Origin: Clostridium_AD sp937920395
GTDB lineage: Bacteria > Bacillota > Clostridia > Clostridiales > Clostridiaceae
NCBI GenBank assembly: GCA_052274345.1
Contig: DAVZGP010000008.1
Span: forward strand, 1-64,000
DNA: 64,000 nt
Direction of reading: 5' to 3'
Shown here in pieces: positions 36,386 to 45,621 of the stretch; within the stretch, counting starts at the first letter, position 1; every line of letters begins with the position of its first letter. The notes under the pieces were generated by a model that was not told the origin of the DNA, ran no database searches, and saw only the letters and a program-made list of their open reading frames with translations. Both the position numbers and the translations under genes were made by a program.

Positions 36386-37138
36386 CTATTTTTTTCCTTC
36401 ACGAAACATATGTGTAAAGGTCTTATCATACAAAAGACTCTTCTCATATTCACAATCTATGAAATCGCCCACAAGAATTTGAGCACACTTTGTTATTTTA
36501 GCTTCCTTAACTTTCTCTGCTATATCATCTAAAGTTCCAATAATAGCCCTTTCATCCGCCCATGTAGCTCTCTCAATAACTGCTATTGGAACGTTTCTAC
36601 CGTAACCTGCCTTAAGTTTTGCAACAACTTTATCAATCATACTTATAGATAAGAAAATGGCCATCGATGCACCAATTGATGCAAGTTTTTCTAGATCTTC
36701 AGTCTCTGGCACTGGAGTTCTGCCCTCAACTCTTGTAAGTATAAGCGTTTGGGTTACACTTGGTAGCGTAAATTCTTTTTTGATAACAGCCGCCGCAGCC
36801 GAGAAGGAACTTACCCCTGGGACAATAGAATAATCTATATTCAACTTATCTAACTCATCCATCTGTTCTTTTATTGCTCCATATATAGCTGGGTCGCCAG
36901 TATGAAGTCTTACCACATTTTTATTCTCATTATGTGCTTTTTTCATAACCTCAATAACATCCTCAAGAGTCATTGAAGCAGAATTATGAACTACAACATC
37001 TTTTTTACAAAATGTGATATGCTCAGCACTTACAAGTGACCCCGCATAAATAACCACATCTGTCTCAGATAATATATTTCTTCCCTTCACTGTAATTAAA
37101 TCCACATCACCTGGTCCTGCTCCAATAAAATAAACCAT
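36386..37138 (-). CDS. cbiF: Cobalt-precorrin-4 C11-methyltransferase
   Basis: CbiF methylates C11 of the corrin ring precursor using SAM. The 250-residue protein begins MVYFIGAGPGDVDLITVKG, with the P-loop-like SAM site and then the family motifs YAGSLV, HTGDPAIYGAIKEQMD, PGVSSFSAAAA and TRVEGRTPVPE, which are characteristic of CobM/CbiF. The ATG at 37138 was chosen since AGGTGAAG lies just before it. It is in the riboswitch-led run between cbiL and cbiH. Confidence 0.94.
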   Translation of the reverse strand: MVYFIGAGPGDVDLITVKGRNILSETDVVIYAGSLVSAEHITFCKKDVVVHNSASMTLEDVIEVMKKAHNENKNVVRLHTGDPAIYGAIKEQMDELDKLNIDYSIVPGVSSFSAAAAVIKKEFTLPSVTQTLILTRVEGRTPVPETEDLEKLASIGASMAIFLSISMIDKVVAKLKAGYGRNVPIAVIERATWADERAIIGTLDDIAEKVKEAKITKCAQILVGDFIDCEYEKSLLYDKTFTHMFREGKK

Positions 37139-37166
37139 TAACTTCACCTATCCTTTATTATTGTTG

Positions 37167-37186
37167 AATTAGTTGTTACCTGTCCC
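37167..37186 (-). repeat. REP-like repeat, single copy
   Basis: The sequence AATTAGTTGTTACCTGTCCC is one base shorter than the consensus in the middle and is diverged. It lies between cbiL and cbiF. Confidence 0.7.
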
Positions 37187-37205
37187 TACCTTATTCTGTC
37201 TTGAC

Positions 37206-37871
37206 TCACTCTTTTTTCGCGATTATTAAGCTCATATATTCTTTATTTTTTAATATATCTTCTCGACATCGAAGGACTTCTTGTCCTTCTCTACCAGCTC
37301 TTTTAATATATACATAAGTATAGCCTTTTGATTCTAGACAATCTAAAACTTTTTCTTCGATTTTATAAACCTTCATAATTACTAGAAATTTTTCATCTTT
37401 TATAGTATCAAGCCTAGTTGCTGGAAGTATTAAAAGCGGTTCATTGCCAATAACTAAATACTCATTGGCAATGCTTGCGCAAGCACAAAATGAAGTTATA
37501 CCAGGAACCGTCTCAACTTCATATCCACTTTCCTTTATGTAATTCAATAAATATATATACGTGCTATATACAAATGGATCACCTATTGTTAGAAAGGCCA
37601 CATCTTTACCAGATTTCAATTTCTCTTCAATAGACTTAAATGCTTCATAAATCTTTTCTTCCTGCTCTGCTCCACCCATAGGAAAATGTTTAACCAGCAC
37701 TTCTGAATCCTTGCTAATATATTCCTCTGCTATTTCATGAGCTATACTTTTTCCACCATTCATAGCACTTGGAACTACTATAACATCACATTTACCGATA
37801 GTTTTTATTGCCTTTATCGTAAGTAGTTCCTTGTCTCCAGGTCCTACCCCTACCCCATATAATTTCGCCAT
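37206..37871 (-). CDS. cbiL: Cobalt-precorrin-2 C20-methyltransferase
   Basis: CbiL adds a methyl at C20 of cobalt-factor II, the first methylation after cobalt insertion. The 221-residue protein starts MAKLYGVGVGPGDKELLTIK and carries LTIGDPFVYSTYIYL (about residue 95) and PGITSFCACASIAN (about 122), as in CobI/CbiL. GGAGGGG precedes the ATG. It lies between cbiE and cbiF in the cobalamin run; REP copies occupy the gap to cbiF. Confidence 0.92.
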   Translation of the reverse strand: MAKLYGVGVGPGDKELLTIKAIKTIGKCDVIVVPSAMNGGKSIAHEIAEEYISKDSEVLVKHFPMGGAEQEEKIYEAFKSIEEKLKSGKDVAFLTIGDPFVYSTYIYLLNYIKESGYEVETVPGITSFCACASIANEYLVIGNEPLLILPATRLDTIKDEKFLVIMKVYKIEEKVLDCLESKGYTYVYIKRAGREGQEVLRCREDILKNKEYMSLIIAKKE

Positions 37872-37969
37872 TTATACCCCTCCATCTTTAGTAAAATAGT
37901 CTCTACCCATGCCCTTTTACTAACACATTAATTATAAGTCATTATTTTAATATATTATCATGTAGATAT

Positions 37970-38575
37970 TTAATTTATATTTTCTATAACAACCACACTA
38001 AGATCGTCAAAAACCATATCCTTAATTTCTAAAACTGTGCCTTTTACAATTTTTTCATCCACATATGATAATTCCATACCAACATATATGGTCGCTGTTA
38101 TATTATTATCAAAAAGTTTTCTACACAAAGCTTGCGGTGAATTACTTTTATCGGTAAGCCACACAGATATTTCACGATTACTCACAATTTCTATAAAATC
38201 TTCTTGCCTTCCATGCATACTACCTAGATGAGCATTTTGCCACGGTTTTTTAAGCTTACACATTAAATATTGAAAAGAACTTATACCAGGTACTATTTCT
38301 ATTTCACCTTTAAAGTTATTATTTATATAGTTTACTATACCATAAAAACATGGATCACCTGATGCTATTATTGCGATATTTTTATCAATGTTTTCTGTTA
38401 TATAATGCATAATAGCCTTTAATGTTTTAACTACTATCTTTTTAACATTAGTTTTAGGTATACTCGCCGTAGCTCTTTCAAACCCTATAATCACATCCAC
38501 TTTTTCCATAGTTTCTACTGCCAAAGGAATAATATATTTTGGGCTTCCAGGCCCAATGCCAACTATATAAACCAT
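37970..38575 (-). CDS. cbiE: Cobalt-precorrin-7 C5-methyltransferase, CbiE subunit
   Basis: CbiE methylates C5 in late corrin ring modification. The 201-residue protein has VGIGPGSPKYI at the start, IASGDPCFYGI (about residue 69) and PGISSFQYLMCKL (about 95), followed by the SMHGR segment typical of CbiE/CobL. It holds only the CbiE half. The partner CbiT (C15 methylation and decarboxylation), which is fused in CobL or usually adjacent, is not found in the window. The ATG is preceded by AAAGG at 11 bases. Confidence 0.9.
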   Translation of the reverse strand: MVYIVGIGPGSPKYIIPLAVETMEKVDVIIGFERATASIPKTNVKKIVVKTLKAIMHYITENIDKNIAIIASGDPCFYGIVNYINNNFKGEIEIVPGISSFQYLMCKLKKPWQNAHLGSMHGRQEDFIEIVSNREISVWLTDKSNSPQALCRKLFDNNITATIYVGMELSYVDEKIVKGTVLEIKDMVFDDLSVVVIENIN

Positions 38576-38607
38576 ATTTTCTGCAACCTTTCACTATTTA
38601 TTCACCT

Positions 38608-38682
38608 ATTAGTTGTTAACTGTCCCTACTTATTTGGTTGATTATCTGTTTAATTCCTTGTTCATTAGGTCTTAACCGTCCC
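38608..38682 (-). repeat. REP-like repeat doublet
   Basis: Two direct copies lie on the minus strand at 38608-38626 and 38664-38682, 56 bases apart. The second touches the stop codon of cbiD. Confidence 0.85.
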
Positions 38683-39767
38683 TAATTATCTTCCCTAGTG
38701 TCACACAGAATTCCTTTATTCATAGAAAACATAATAACTTCTGCAGGTATTGTTTCGTATGTATACTGAAATAACTTTTTCTTTACTTTATTTGCAATAT
38801 TTTTATATATTTCGTTGTAATCATCCTCTAATAGCTTTATTGCACCCTCAGTAGTTTTTTCTTTATAAACATTAGTTACAATATCAGTAGGCGCCCCTAT
38901 TAAGGCTAATTCTAGTGCTATTACTTCAAGCCTCACATCACATACTCTGCTATGAGTTTGAAAACATCCCGCCGCTATTTTGCATGCTTTTCCTATATGC
39001 CCTATAAGAAGAATGTTTTCTATATGTTTTTCCATGCAACTATTTAAAGCAAATCCTATATAGTTTGAAACCATTACTATGTTATCAGATTTAAGCCCTA
39101 TTTTTGCAGCCATATCTTCTCCCATATTCCCAAAAACTAAGGTAAGATTCTTATGACCAGCGGCTACCTTTTGAGATATCTCTATATTAATAGATTCTGT
39201 AAGGGCTTCTTGTGACATTGGTGTAACAATGCCTGTTGTTCCTAGAATTGATATACCACCCTCAATTCCTAATCTTGGATTAAATGTTTTTTTGGCTACC
39301 TCTTCCCCCTCAGGAACAAATATAGTAATTGTAATACCGGCATCTTTAGGTAGAACTTCCTTTACTTCCTTTTCTATCATTTTTCTAGGTACTGGATTTA
39401 TCGCCCATTCACCTTTAGCTACGTATAATCCTTCTCCTCTAACTATTCCAACGCCTTTTCCACCTTTTAAGGTATATCCTGGTTCTGATTTTTCAGCCCT
39501 TGACCAGATTTCCATGCCATGAGTTGCATCTGGATCATCTCCACCATCCTTTATAATGCAGCACTCAACAAAGTTTTCCCCTTTTACTACCTTACATATA
39601 GGAAGCAACAGTTCTATGCCCTTTGGGGTGTCTATCCTTATCTCATCTATATCAGAATTGTAAAACAGTATTTGTGTAGCTGCCTTTGCAGCCCCTGCAG
39701 CACAAGATCCAGTTGTATATCCACATCTAAGTTTTTTTCCATTAAAATTAACATATAAATCAAGCAA
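38682..39767 (-). CDS. cbiD: Cobalt-precorrin-5B C1-methyltransferase
   Basis: CbiD methylates C1 of cobalt-precorrin-5B. The 361-residue length is normal. The start CGYTTGSCAAGAAKAA (about residues 16-31), DGGDDPDATHGMEIW and GGISILGTTGIVTPMS are hallmarks of CbiD. The enzyme is unrelated to the other methylases of the cluster. It starts with TTG after AGGGGGTG at about 7-8 bases. The TAG stop overlaps the first base of a REP copy, so insertion may have set the present 3' end. Confidence 0.95.
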   Translation of the reverse strand: MLDLYVNFNGKKLRCGYTTGSCAAGAAKAATQILFYNSDIDEIRIDTPKGIELLLPICKVVKGENFVECCIIKDGGDDPDATHGMEIWSRAEKSEPGYTLKGGKGVGIVRGEGLYVAKGEWAINPVPRKMIEKEVKEVLPKDAGITITIFVPEGEEVAKKTFNPRLGIEGGISILGTTGIVTPMSQEALTESINIEISQKVAAGHKNLTLVFGNMGEDMAAKIGLKSDNIVMVSNYIGFALNSCMEKHIENILLIGHIGKACKIAAGCFQTHSRVCDVRLEVIALELALIGAPTDIVTNVYKEKTTEGAIKLLEDDYNEIYKNIANKVKKKLFQYTYETIPAEVIMFSMNKGILCDTREDN

Positions 39768-39836
39768 TGTTTACACCCCCTGATAAGGTTGTTATTTATT
39801 TTAAATACCTAATAATTATGAAAACCTAGCTACGTA

Positions 39837-40463
39837 CTAACTCCTATCTACAATCATATACATTAATGCGTTTAATATAGATGCAGCCACTGTGCTTCCG
39901 CCTTTTCTTCCCCTTACAACAATCATTGAAAGGTCTAATTTTTCGATTTCTATTTTAGATTCAGCAGCTCCAACAAAGCCAATAGGTGCAGCTAGTATAA
40001 ATTTAGCATTACATTTCCCTTCCTCAATTAGTTCTTTTAATCTAAATAAAGCTGTAGGTGCATTGCCAAATATAAAGAATTCAACCCCGTCATCTACTGC
40101 CTTCTCAACCGCTGCCATAGAACGCGTTATATGACGTGCTTTAGCTATTTCAGCCACCTTTTCATCACTAACATAACATAGTGCATTGCAATTCAAGTCT
40201 TTAAGAGCTTTTTTATTTATACCTGCAAGTGCCATTTTTGTATCAGTATATATAGTTACTCCTTTTTTAAGCAACTCTACAGCTGTGTCTATTGCCCCAT
40301 CTCGAATATATAATATATTCATATATTCAAAATCTGCTGTTGTATGTATTACTCTTTTTACTATTGAAAGCTCTCTAGGCGAATATTCATGTTCCCCCAT
40401 CTCTGATCCAATAATTTCAAAACTTCTCTTTTCTATATCCATAGGAATTTTTATGTAATCCAT
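39837..40463 (-). CDS. cbiC: Cobalt-precorrin-8 methylmutase
   Basis: CbiC moves the methyl group from C11 to C12, giving cobyrinate. The 208-residue protein has the family motifs SFEIIG, RVIHTTADFEY (with the catalytic His, about residue 39), GNAPTALFRL (about 149) and GFVGAAESK (about 174). AAAGGAG lies 8 bases before the ATG. It sits between cbiA and cbiD with gaps of 142 and 69 bases; the larger gap holds REP copies. Confidence 0.95.
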   Translation of the reverse strand: MDYIKIPMDIEKRSFEIIGSEMGEHEYSPRELSIVKRVIHTTADFEYMNILYIRDGAIDTAVELLKKGVTIYTDTKMALAGINKKALKDLNCNALCYVSDEKVAEIAKARHITRSMAAVEKAVDDGVEFFIFGNAPTALFRLKELIEEGKCNAKFILAAPIGFVGAAESKIEIEKLDLSMIVVRGRKGGSTVAASILNALMYMIVDRS

Positions 40464-40516
40464 ATTTTAATCTCCTTTTGTTTTAATATAAATGAGTGAC
40501 TTAAGTGACTTAAGTC

Positions 40517-40590
40517 GGGGACGGTTAAGAACTAATTGACTTATCCCACCTATAAATAGGTGTAAATAGTTGGGGACAGTTAACAACTAA
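40517..40590 (+). repeat. REP-like repeat doublet
   Basis: Direct copies lie at 40517-40537 (GGGGACGGTTAAGAACTAAT type) and 40572-40590 (GGGGACAGTTAACAACTAA), 55 bases apart, in the gap between cbiA and cbiC. Confidence 0.85.
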
Positions 40591-40605
40591 TCTGACCTAA
40601 TTCCC

Positions 40606-41961
40606 CTATTTAAAAATCTTTCTAAACCATAACAGGTTTCCAAAAAAATGCACATGTCCATAAACAGCTAAAGTGTTTTTCTTAACATATCCACATAACC
40701 AACTTTTCTTGCTTCCATCATAAACCTCTTTAGAAAGCTTAAAGACCTTTTCTTCTTGTAAATCAACAAAAGATTTATGAAACTCATGACAATTTATACT
40801 CATGTCTTTAGGTAAAACAGTATTTTCTATCTCCACCTTAATTTTCGCATATCCAAAATTCTGAAGTCTTGTGGTTAATGTATAATATCCATCAAAAAAT
40901 CCAACAGCTTTATGTGTTATTTGTTCTTCACCTAAAGTTTTTTCACCCTGCGATCCTTCGCTTAGAGGTTTTTCCCCTAAAGTAAGGTACATTAATCCTC
41001 CACATTCGGCGTAACAGTGCAAACCATTATCTAAAGCCTTTTTAATACTATGAAGCATAGATGTATTCCTTGCTAATTCCTTTTTAAATACCTCGGGGTA
41101 CCCCCCACCTAAATAAAGAAAATCAATGTTGCTAGGTAGCTTCTTATCACTAAGTGGACTAAAGTATAGAAGTTCTCCGAGTTCCTCAAGAAGTTCTAAG
41201 TTTTCTTTATAATAAAAACTAAAGGCTTTGTCATAGGCAACAGCTATTCTTTTCCCATTATTTTCAACGTGAAAATCATCTACATATTTCTTGCTTTCTT
41301 TAAATTGTTCCAATAATAAATCCATATCCAAATGTTTCTCTAATAATTTTGCACATACTTCAATTTTTTCCTCAAGGTCCTCTATTTCGCTACTTTGAAT
41401 TAACCCCAAATGTCTACTTTGCAAAGATAATTTCTCATCTTTTGGAAGATAACCTAAAACCTTTATATTACAGTTTTTATCAATAGCTGATTTAAGCAGT
41501 TTATAATAACTCTCAGTTATATTGTTTAATATTATCCCACATATATCCGCATCTTTAAAATTAACTATTCCATTAATTTCTGCGCAAAATGTTGCTACCT
41601 GAGCTTTCGGAGACAATACAAGTATAATAGGTAAGTCTAAAACCTTAGACACATGATACGTAGAATATGCTGTATCTATGCCTTTGCCATCATATAATCC
41701 CATTACGCCTTCAACTACTGCTAAATCACCACTCCCTCTAGTAAAACTAGCCTTAACTCCAGCTTCGCCCATAAGATATAAATCTAAATTTCTTGAATCT
41801 TGTCCAGTTATTTTCGAATGAAATGCTGAATCTATATAATCAGGTCCTACTTTATAACCCTGCACCTTAAAGCCCCTATTTTTTAAAGCTTTCATAATTC
41901 CAAGGGTTACCGTGGTTTTGCCCCCACCACTTGCATTGGATGCTATAACTATACTCCTCAT
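40606..41961 (-). CDS. cbiA: Cobyrinate a,c-diamide synthase
   Basis: CbiA uses glutamine and ATP to amidate the a and c side chains of cobyrinate. The 451-residue protein has an N-terminal P-loop ATPase domain (IASNASGGGKTTVTLG, about 6-21; KVGPDYIDSAFH) and a C-terminal glutamine amidotransferase domain with the nucleophile in CYAECGGLMYL (about residue 325) and His in CHEFHKSF. A short low-complexity repeat of Leu-Gly-Glu type (about 331-348) interrupts the amidotransferase domain. AAAAGGAAG precedes the ATG. The second amidase, cbiP, is not in the window. Confidence 0.95.
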   Translation of the reverse strand: MRSIVIASNASGGGKTTVTLGIMKALKNRGFKVQGYKVGPDYIDSAFHSKITGQDSRNLDLYLMGEAGVKASFTRGSGDLAVVEGVMGLYDGKGIDTAYSTYHVSKVLDLPIILVLSPKAQVATFCAEINGIVNFKDADICGIILNNITESYYKLLKSAIDKNCNIKVLGYLPKDEKLSLQSRHLGLIQSSEIEDLEEKIEVCAKLLEKHLDMDLLLEQFKESKKYVDDFHVENNGKRIAVAYDKAFSFYYKENLELLEELGELLYFSPLSDKKLPSNIDFLYLGGGYPEVFKKELARNTSMLHSIKKALDNGLHCYAECGGLMYLTLGEKPLSEGSQGEKTLGEEQITHKAVGFFDGYYTLTTRLQNFGYAKIKVEIENTVLPKDMSINCHEFHKSFVDLQEEKVFKLSKEVYDGSKKSWLCGYVKKNTLAVYGHVHFFGNLLWFRKIFK

Positions 41962-42000
41962 TTATAACCACTTCCTTTTATGGACTATCAATTAAAATCA

Positions 42001-42066
42001 ATTAGTTGTTAACCGTCCCTTAAGTTTTGATCCACCCCTTAAGTTCAATTAATTGTTAACCGTCCC
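42001..42066 (-). repeat. REP-like repeat doublet, one encoding the cobD C terminus
   Basis: Minus-strand copies lie at 42001-42019 and 42047-42066, 46 bases apart. The second reads GGG ACG GTT AAC AAT TAA in the cobD frame and so codes for the final Gly-Thr-Val-Asn-Asn and the stop codon. Confidence 0.88.
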
Positions 42067-43167
42067 TAACATTTTGACTTTCAATTCTAATTCTTTTAAA
42101 CACTGAATCATTTTTTCATTTCTAACATTATCCTTAATTGCGAGCCTTATAAACTGTTTGTCGAGTCCCCTAAAATTGTCTGCTTTTCTTATAACAAACC
42201 CTTGATCTAAACATAGTTTATAAAATTCATCTGAATCTATTCCTTTTAATTTGCACAATACAAAATTACCGTAGGTTAAAAACACCTTATCTAAAAAGAA
42301 AATATTATTTAACGCTTTTAGAAAAATAGGTCTTTCATCTTTTATCCATTGTTTACTTTTTTCAATATACCTATAATCCTTTAGAACATTAATTGCTGCA
42401 ACTTCAGCAAAACAATTTATATTCCAAGGGTTTTGTTTGTCTTTAATTCTTTTTATTAATTCAGCATTACTACTTACTCCATATCCAAATCTTATGCCAG
42501 GCATCGCGAAAAATTTAGTTAAAGCCCTTATTATAAATAAACATTTGTAAGTTTTAACACTCTGTACAAAACTATGCTTATCATCGCCTGTAAATTCTAT
42601 AAAAGCCTCGTCAATTATTATAACTTTATTATTACTCTCACAATAATGAAGAATCTTTATAAACTTAGCTTTATCAATGATATTACCATTAGGATTATTA
42701 GGATTAGCTAGGATTAACCCTTCTACATTTCGTAATTTATTAAAAATATCTTCATAATCATATGAGAGCTGCACATATTTATGCTTTAACAAAACAGTGC
42801 CACTAAAATCCTCCTTCAAGTGTGAATATTCTATATTGCAAGCCCATTTTTTAGCGTCAATTTCATACTCTACAAAGGAAGGTACTACAATTAGTAAACT
42901 TCTAAGGCAAGATATAACTAAATCAATTATCTCAGCTGCTCCATTTCCTAAAACAAAATATTCTTCTGGACACCTAACGTATTTGCCTAATGCCCCTAAC
43001 ACATTCCTATATTGAATATCTGGATATCTAGTTAATGCATCAATTCCATCACTAATATTATCAATGAAGCTTTTAGGAACGCCAAGCGGATTTATATTAG
43101 AACTATAATCTATTAATTCTCTTCCCTCAAGTAACCCATTAGTATAAATATCTCCACCATGTATCAT
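42049..43167 (-). CDS. cobD: Threonine-phosphate decarboxylase
   Basis: This PLP enzyme makes (R)-1-amino-2-propanol phosphate, the linker of the B12 nucleotide loop. The 372-residue class I aminotransferase-fold protein starts with MIHGGDIY, has SSNINPLGVP (about residue 24), ANPNNPNG (about 155) and the PLP lysine in RALTKFFAMPGIRFGYG. It is closest to CobD rather than HisC by its start and its B12 context. GGAGGGTG precedes the ATG. The last five residues and the stop lie inside a REP copy, so the original end was probably slightly different. Confidence 0.92.
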   Translation of the reverse strand: MIHGGDIYTNGLLEGRELIDYSSNINPLGVPKSFIDNISDGIDALTRYPDIQYRNVLGALGKYVRCPEEYFVLGNGAAEIIDLVISCLRSLLIVVPSFVEYEIDAKKWACNIEYSHLKEDFSGTVLLKHKYVQLSYDYEDIFNKLRNVEGLILANPNNPNGNIIDKAKFIKILHYCESNNKVIIIDEAFIEFTGDDKHSFVQSVKTYKCLFIIRALTKFFAMPGIRFGYGVSSNAELIKRIKDKQNPWNINCFAEVAAINVLKDYRYIEKSKQWIKDERPIFLKALNNIFFLDKVFLTYGNFVLCKLKGIDSDEFYKLCLDQGFVIRKADNFRGLDKQFIRLAIKDNVRNEKMIQCLKELELKVKMLGTVNN

Positions 43168-43231
43168 CGAACACCCTCCTTTCTTCTGGTCCCCCTACAC
43201 TTGCAATTTTATCTACAAATAACATAAGACT

Positions 43232-44065
43232 CTAAATACCTTTATGTGTTTTTCCAACATTTTTAAAATTTTCATTAATTACATCATTAATGTGCTGTAT
43301 ATAAATATCTTGAACATCTACATTTTCTCCAAGCCCATGTAGATATATTCTTACTTTAAATCCCTCTGCCTCTAAAATATTTTTCCATGACTCTTCCTTT
43401 TCGCCAACCATATCATTCCTAACATGATCTCCTGCAACTAAGAGCATTGGCATTAGAATAACTTCCTTAGTCCCATTTGCTATAACATTTGGTATTACTC
43501 TATCCAAAGTTGGGTATCCTTCAACTGTTGCTACATGAGCATTATTAAACCCTCTGTCCCTTAAAACACTTTCGAAGCAGCAATATACTGCATTCGCAAT
43601 ATGATTTGTACCATGGCCCATTAAAATTACTGTGTCATCTTTTGGTAATTGCTTTGATAAAGCATCAACCATTATTGTATAATCATCTGGCACGCCAGCC
43701 TGTTCTCCCTTAAAACATATAAGGGGTCTTCCTACCAAAATATTATCAAAAACATTACTTTCCTTATATTTATTAACTACATTATTTACATAATCAAATT
43801 CCGCTCCCGGAATAACATGCAAAGGTTGAATAATTACCTCATTATAACCTTCATTTTTAAGTTTTTCTAAAGCTTCCTCTGGTGTATCTATATAAATATT
43901 ATCTCTATTTTTAAGAACCTTAAGAATAATATGCGAAGTAAACGCTCTTCTTATATCGTAATCAACAAAGGTATTCTTTATTTTATCTTCTATTACATCA
44001 ATAGTCACTTTTCTTGTATCTTCATATGTTGTTCCAAAACTTACAACTAAAATTGCCTTCTTCAT
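43232..44065 (-). CDS. cbiK: Anaerobic sirohydrochlorin cobaltochelatase
   Basis: CbiK inserts Co2+ into sirohydrochlorin to enter the anaerobic B12 route. The 277-residue protein begins MKKAILVVSFGTTYEDTRK, has HVIPGAEFDY (with a metal-binding His) and MGHGTNHIAN and GDHVRNDM in the C-terminal half, as in CbiK of Salmonella and Desulfovibrio. The start at 44065 follows AAGGTGG; a longer frame upstream lacks a ribosome site. It is the first gene after the B12 riboswitch and its terminator. No signal peptide is present, so it acts in the cytoplasm. Confidence 0.94.
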   Translation of the reverse strand: MKKAILVVSFGTTYEDTRKVTIDVIEDKIKNTFVDYDIRRAFTSHIILKVLKNRDNIYIDTPEEALEKLKNEGYNEVIIQPLHVIPGAEFDYVNNVVNKYKESNVFDNILVGRPLICFKGEQAGVPDDYTIMVDALSKQLPKDDTVILMGHGTNHIANAVYCCFESVLRDRGFNNAHVATVEGYPTLDRVIPNVIANGTKEVILMPMLLVAGDHVRNDMVGEKEESWKNILEAEGFKVRIYLHGLGENVDVQDIYIQHINDVINENFKNVGKTHKGI

Positions 44066-44138
44066 TGTTTTATTCCACCTTATCATGTATTTTTCGGAAT
44101 GTTAAACTCTATTTGCTCCTAATATCTTTTCAAAAAAC

Positions 44139-44173
44139 AAAAAGTAGTTCACTTAAGATAGCGACTACTTTTT
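44139..44173 (-). terminator. Riboswitch expression-platform terminator
   Basis: AAAAAGTAGT and ACTACTTTTT (44139-44148 and 44164-44173) form a 10-bp stem with a T-run next on the minus strand (complement of 44131-44138). It lies between the B12 aptamer and cbiK, as expected for transcription control by cobalamin. Confidence 0.8.
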
Positions 44174-44235
44174 AATTAATTCGTAATAAATTAACTGCAT
44201 TAAAAAGTTCTTTCCCTCCGAAAGCTTTGTTAACA

Positions 44236-44345
44236 TCATTTAGGCAGGTCTCCTGGCTTTTGATTTCTCAATTACAGTAGCGGGGGCTGCTGTGGATTTA
44301 AACCACATTCCCTTTTCACCTAATAATTTAGGCACCTAAAATTAT
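44236..44345 (-). promoter_or_regulatory. Cobalamin (B12) riboswitch
   Basis: On the minus strand the region has the aptamer core AAAAGGGAAT, AAATCCACAGC, the invariant CAGCCCCCGCTACTGTAA and the B12 box AGCCAGGAGACCTGCC (complement of 44243-44258). This is the standard cobalamin-responsive aptamer. It lies 170 bases before cbiK with a terminator between, so high B12 should switch off the whole cbiK-cbiJ run. Confidence 0.95.
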
Positions 44346-44415
44346 ATTCAATTATATTATTATTTTATTATAATTAAGGTTCAGTGTCAATATCATTTTA
44401 AAACTTAAACCTAGA

Positions 44416-44435
44416 GGGGACGGTTAACAACTAAT
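44416..44435 (+). repeat. REP-like repeat, full-consensus copy next to the RAYT gene
   Basis: GGGGACGGTTAACAACTAAT is an exact consensus copy, 92 bases before the RAYT start and in the same orientation. A copy in the opposite orientation (45622-45641) flanks the gene on the other side. Confidence 0.88.
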
Positions 44436-44527
44436 GAACCAATGTACTTATTAGCCCACAAGAAAATGAATATCATTTTGCAACCTAGGTAACAATTAAA
44501 ATGATACTTATTAAGCGAGGTGATTTT

Positions 44528-45439
44528 ATGCCAAGAGCGGCAAGAATAAAAACAGATGATTCAATATTTCATATTATGTGTAAAAGTATAAGCGAGGTAA
44601 CTTTATTCAAGGATGATGAAGATAAGAGACGGTATTTGTTACTTATAAAAAAGTATAAGACACTCCATAATTTCAAGCTTTACGGGTACTGTCTTATGGA
44701 TAACCATGCTCATTTAATGATTGATGCTAACGGCTGTGATATATCAAAAATAATGCACGGAATAAATTTTTCTTATGCAATGTATTTTAATAGAAAATAC
44801 GCGCGAGAAGGACACCTTTTTAAAGATAGATTTAAGAGTAAAATTGTTTATAGCGACAGGTATTTAAGGACCTTATCTCTTTACATGCACAATAATCCTA
44901 CAGCCATAGTTGAGTATAAAGATTCTCCTGAAAAATACATCTTTTCTAGTTTATCAATATTTTTAGGAAAAGAACCTGATTCTTTCAACCTAGTTGATTA
45001 TGTATTTGTTATGAGTCTATTTGGTAAAACCCTTAAAAGTGCAAGGAAAAATTACTATGACCTCCTCTTTAGATGTAATGAAGAAAAATTAGAACAAGAA
45101 ATGGAATTTGAAGATGAAAAAACAGCTTATAATAGTGAAAGGAATATACTAATACGCAACTTTAAGCCAGAAGATATATTAGAATTCATAGCATCAAAAA
45201 TGAATATATCAAAGATTCATCTTCATACTAAATACAGTAGAAAGTTTGTACATGCAAAAGCTTTAGCAGTTATTTTAATGAGAAGTCTTTGTAATTTTAA
45301 ATCAAAAGATATATCTATAACACTTGGAAATATTACGCAAGCTAGAGTATCCAGATTAAGCAATATTGGTATAGGTTTAATTAGTACAGAAAAAAAATAT
45401 GAAAATATTATTGATGATTTTATTAAATGTTATACTTAA
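44528..45439 (+). CDS. REP-associated tyrosine transposase (RAYT, Y1/HUH)
   Basis: The 303-residue protein has an N-terminal Y1 transposase domain with the HUH metal motif NHAHLMI (His60, His62), the catalytic Tyr119 in LYMHNNP, and GHLFKDRFKS (about 95-104). The C-terminal ~100 residues include a DnaA-like helix-turn-helix region (KALAVILMRSLCNF onwards). Such proteins are IS200/IS605 relatives that act on REP palindromes rather than moving their own gene. GAGGTG precedes the ATG at 44528. The gene is intact and is the only plus-strand gene between 33.0 and 49.5 kb. REP-like copies on both sides are its likely substrates. Confidence 0.92.
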   Translation: MPRAARIKTDDSIFHIMCKSISEVTLFKDDEDKRRYLLLIKKYKTLHNFKLYGYCLMDNHAHLMIDANGCDISKIMHGINFSYAMYFNRKYAREGHLFKDRFKSKIVYSDRYLRTLSLYMHNNPTAIVEYKDSPEKYIFSSLSIFLGKEPDSFNLVDYVFVMSLFGKTLKSARKNYYDLLFRCNEEKLEQEMEFEDEKTAYNSERNILIRNFKPEDILEFIASKMNISKIHLHTKYSRKFVHAKALAVILMRSLCNFKSKDISITLGNITQARVSRLSNIGIGLISTEKKYENIIDDFIKCYT

Positions 45440-45582
45440 TAAGTATTATATAGAATTTTTAAAATTTAAAAATAATATATAACTTTGTTTTTTGTGATAA
45501 CCTTGGACAAGCATGGTAAATACGCTATTTATTAATACATAGAATCAAAATACTAGATTAAATAGTTAATTTAGTCGTAAAA

Positions 45583-45610
45583 AGGTGCAAATTCAAAAAA
45601 ATTTGCACCT
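45583..45610 (-). terminator. Terminator of the cobT-cobS run
   Basis: AGGTGCAAAT and ATTTGCACCT form a 10-bp stem with an 8-base loop, followed by five T on the minus strand. It lies 35 bases past the cobS stop. Confidence 0.8.
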
Positions 45611-45621
45611 AAATAATAGCT

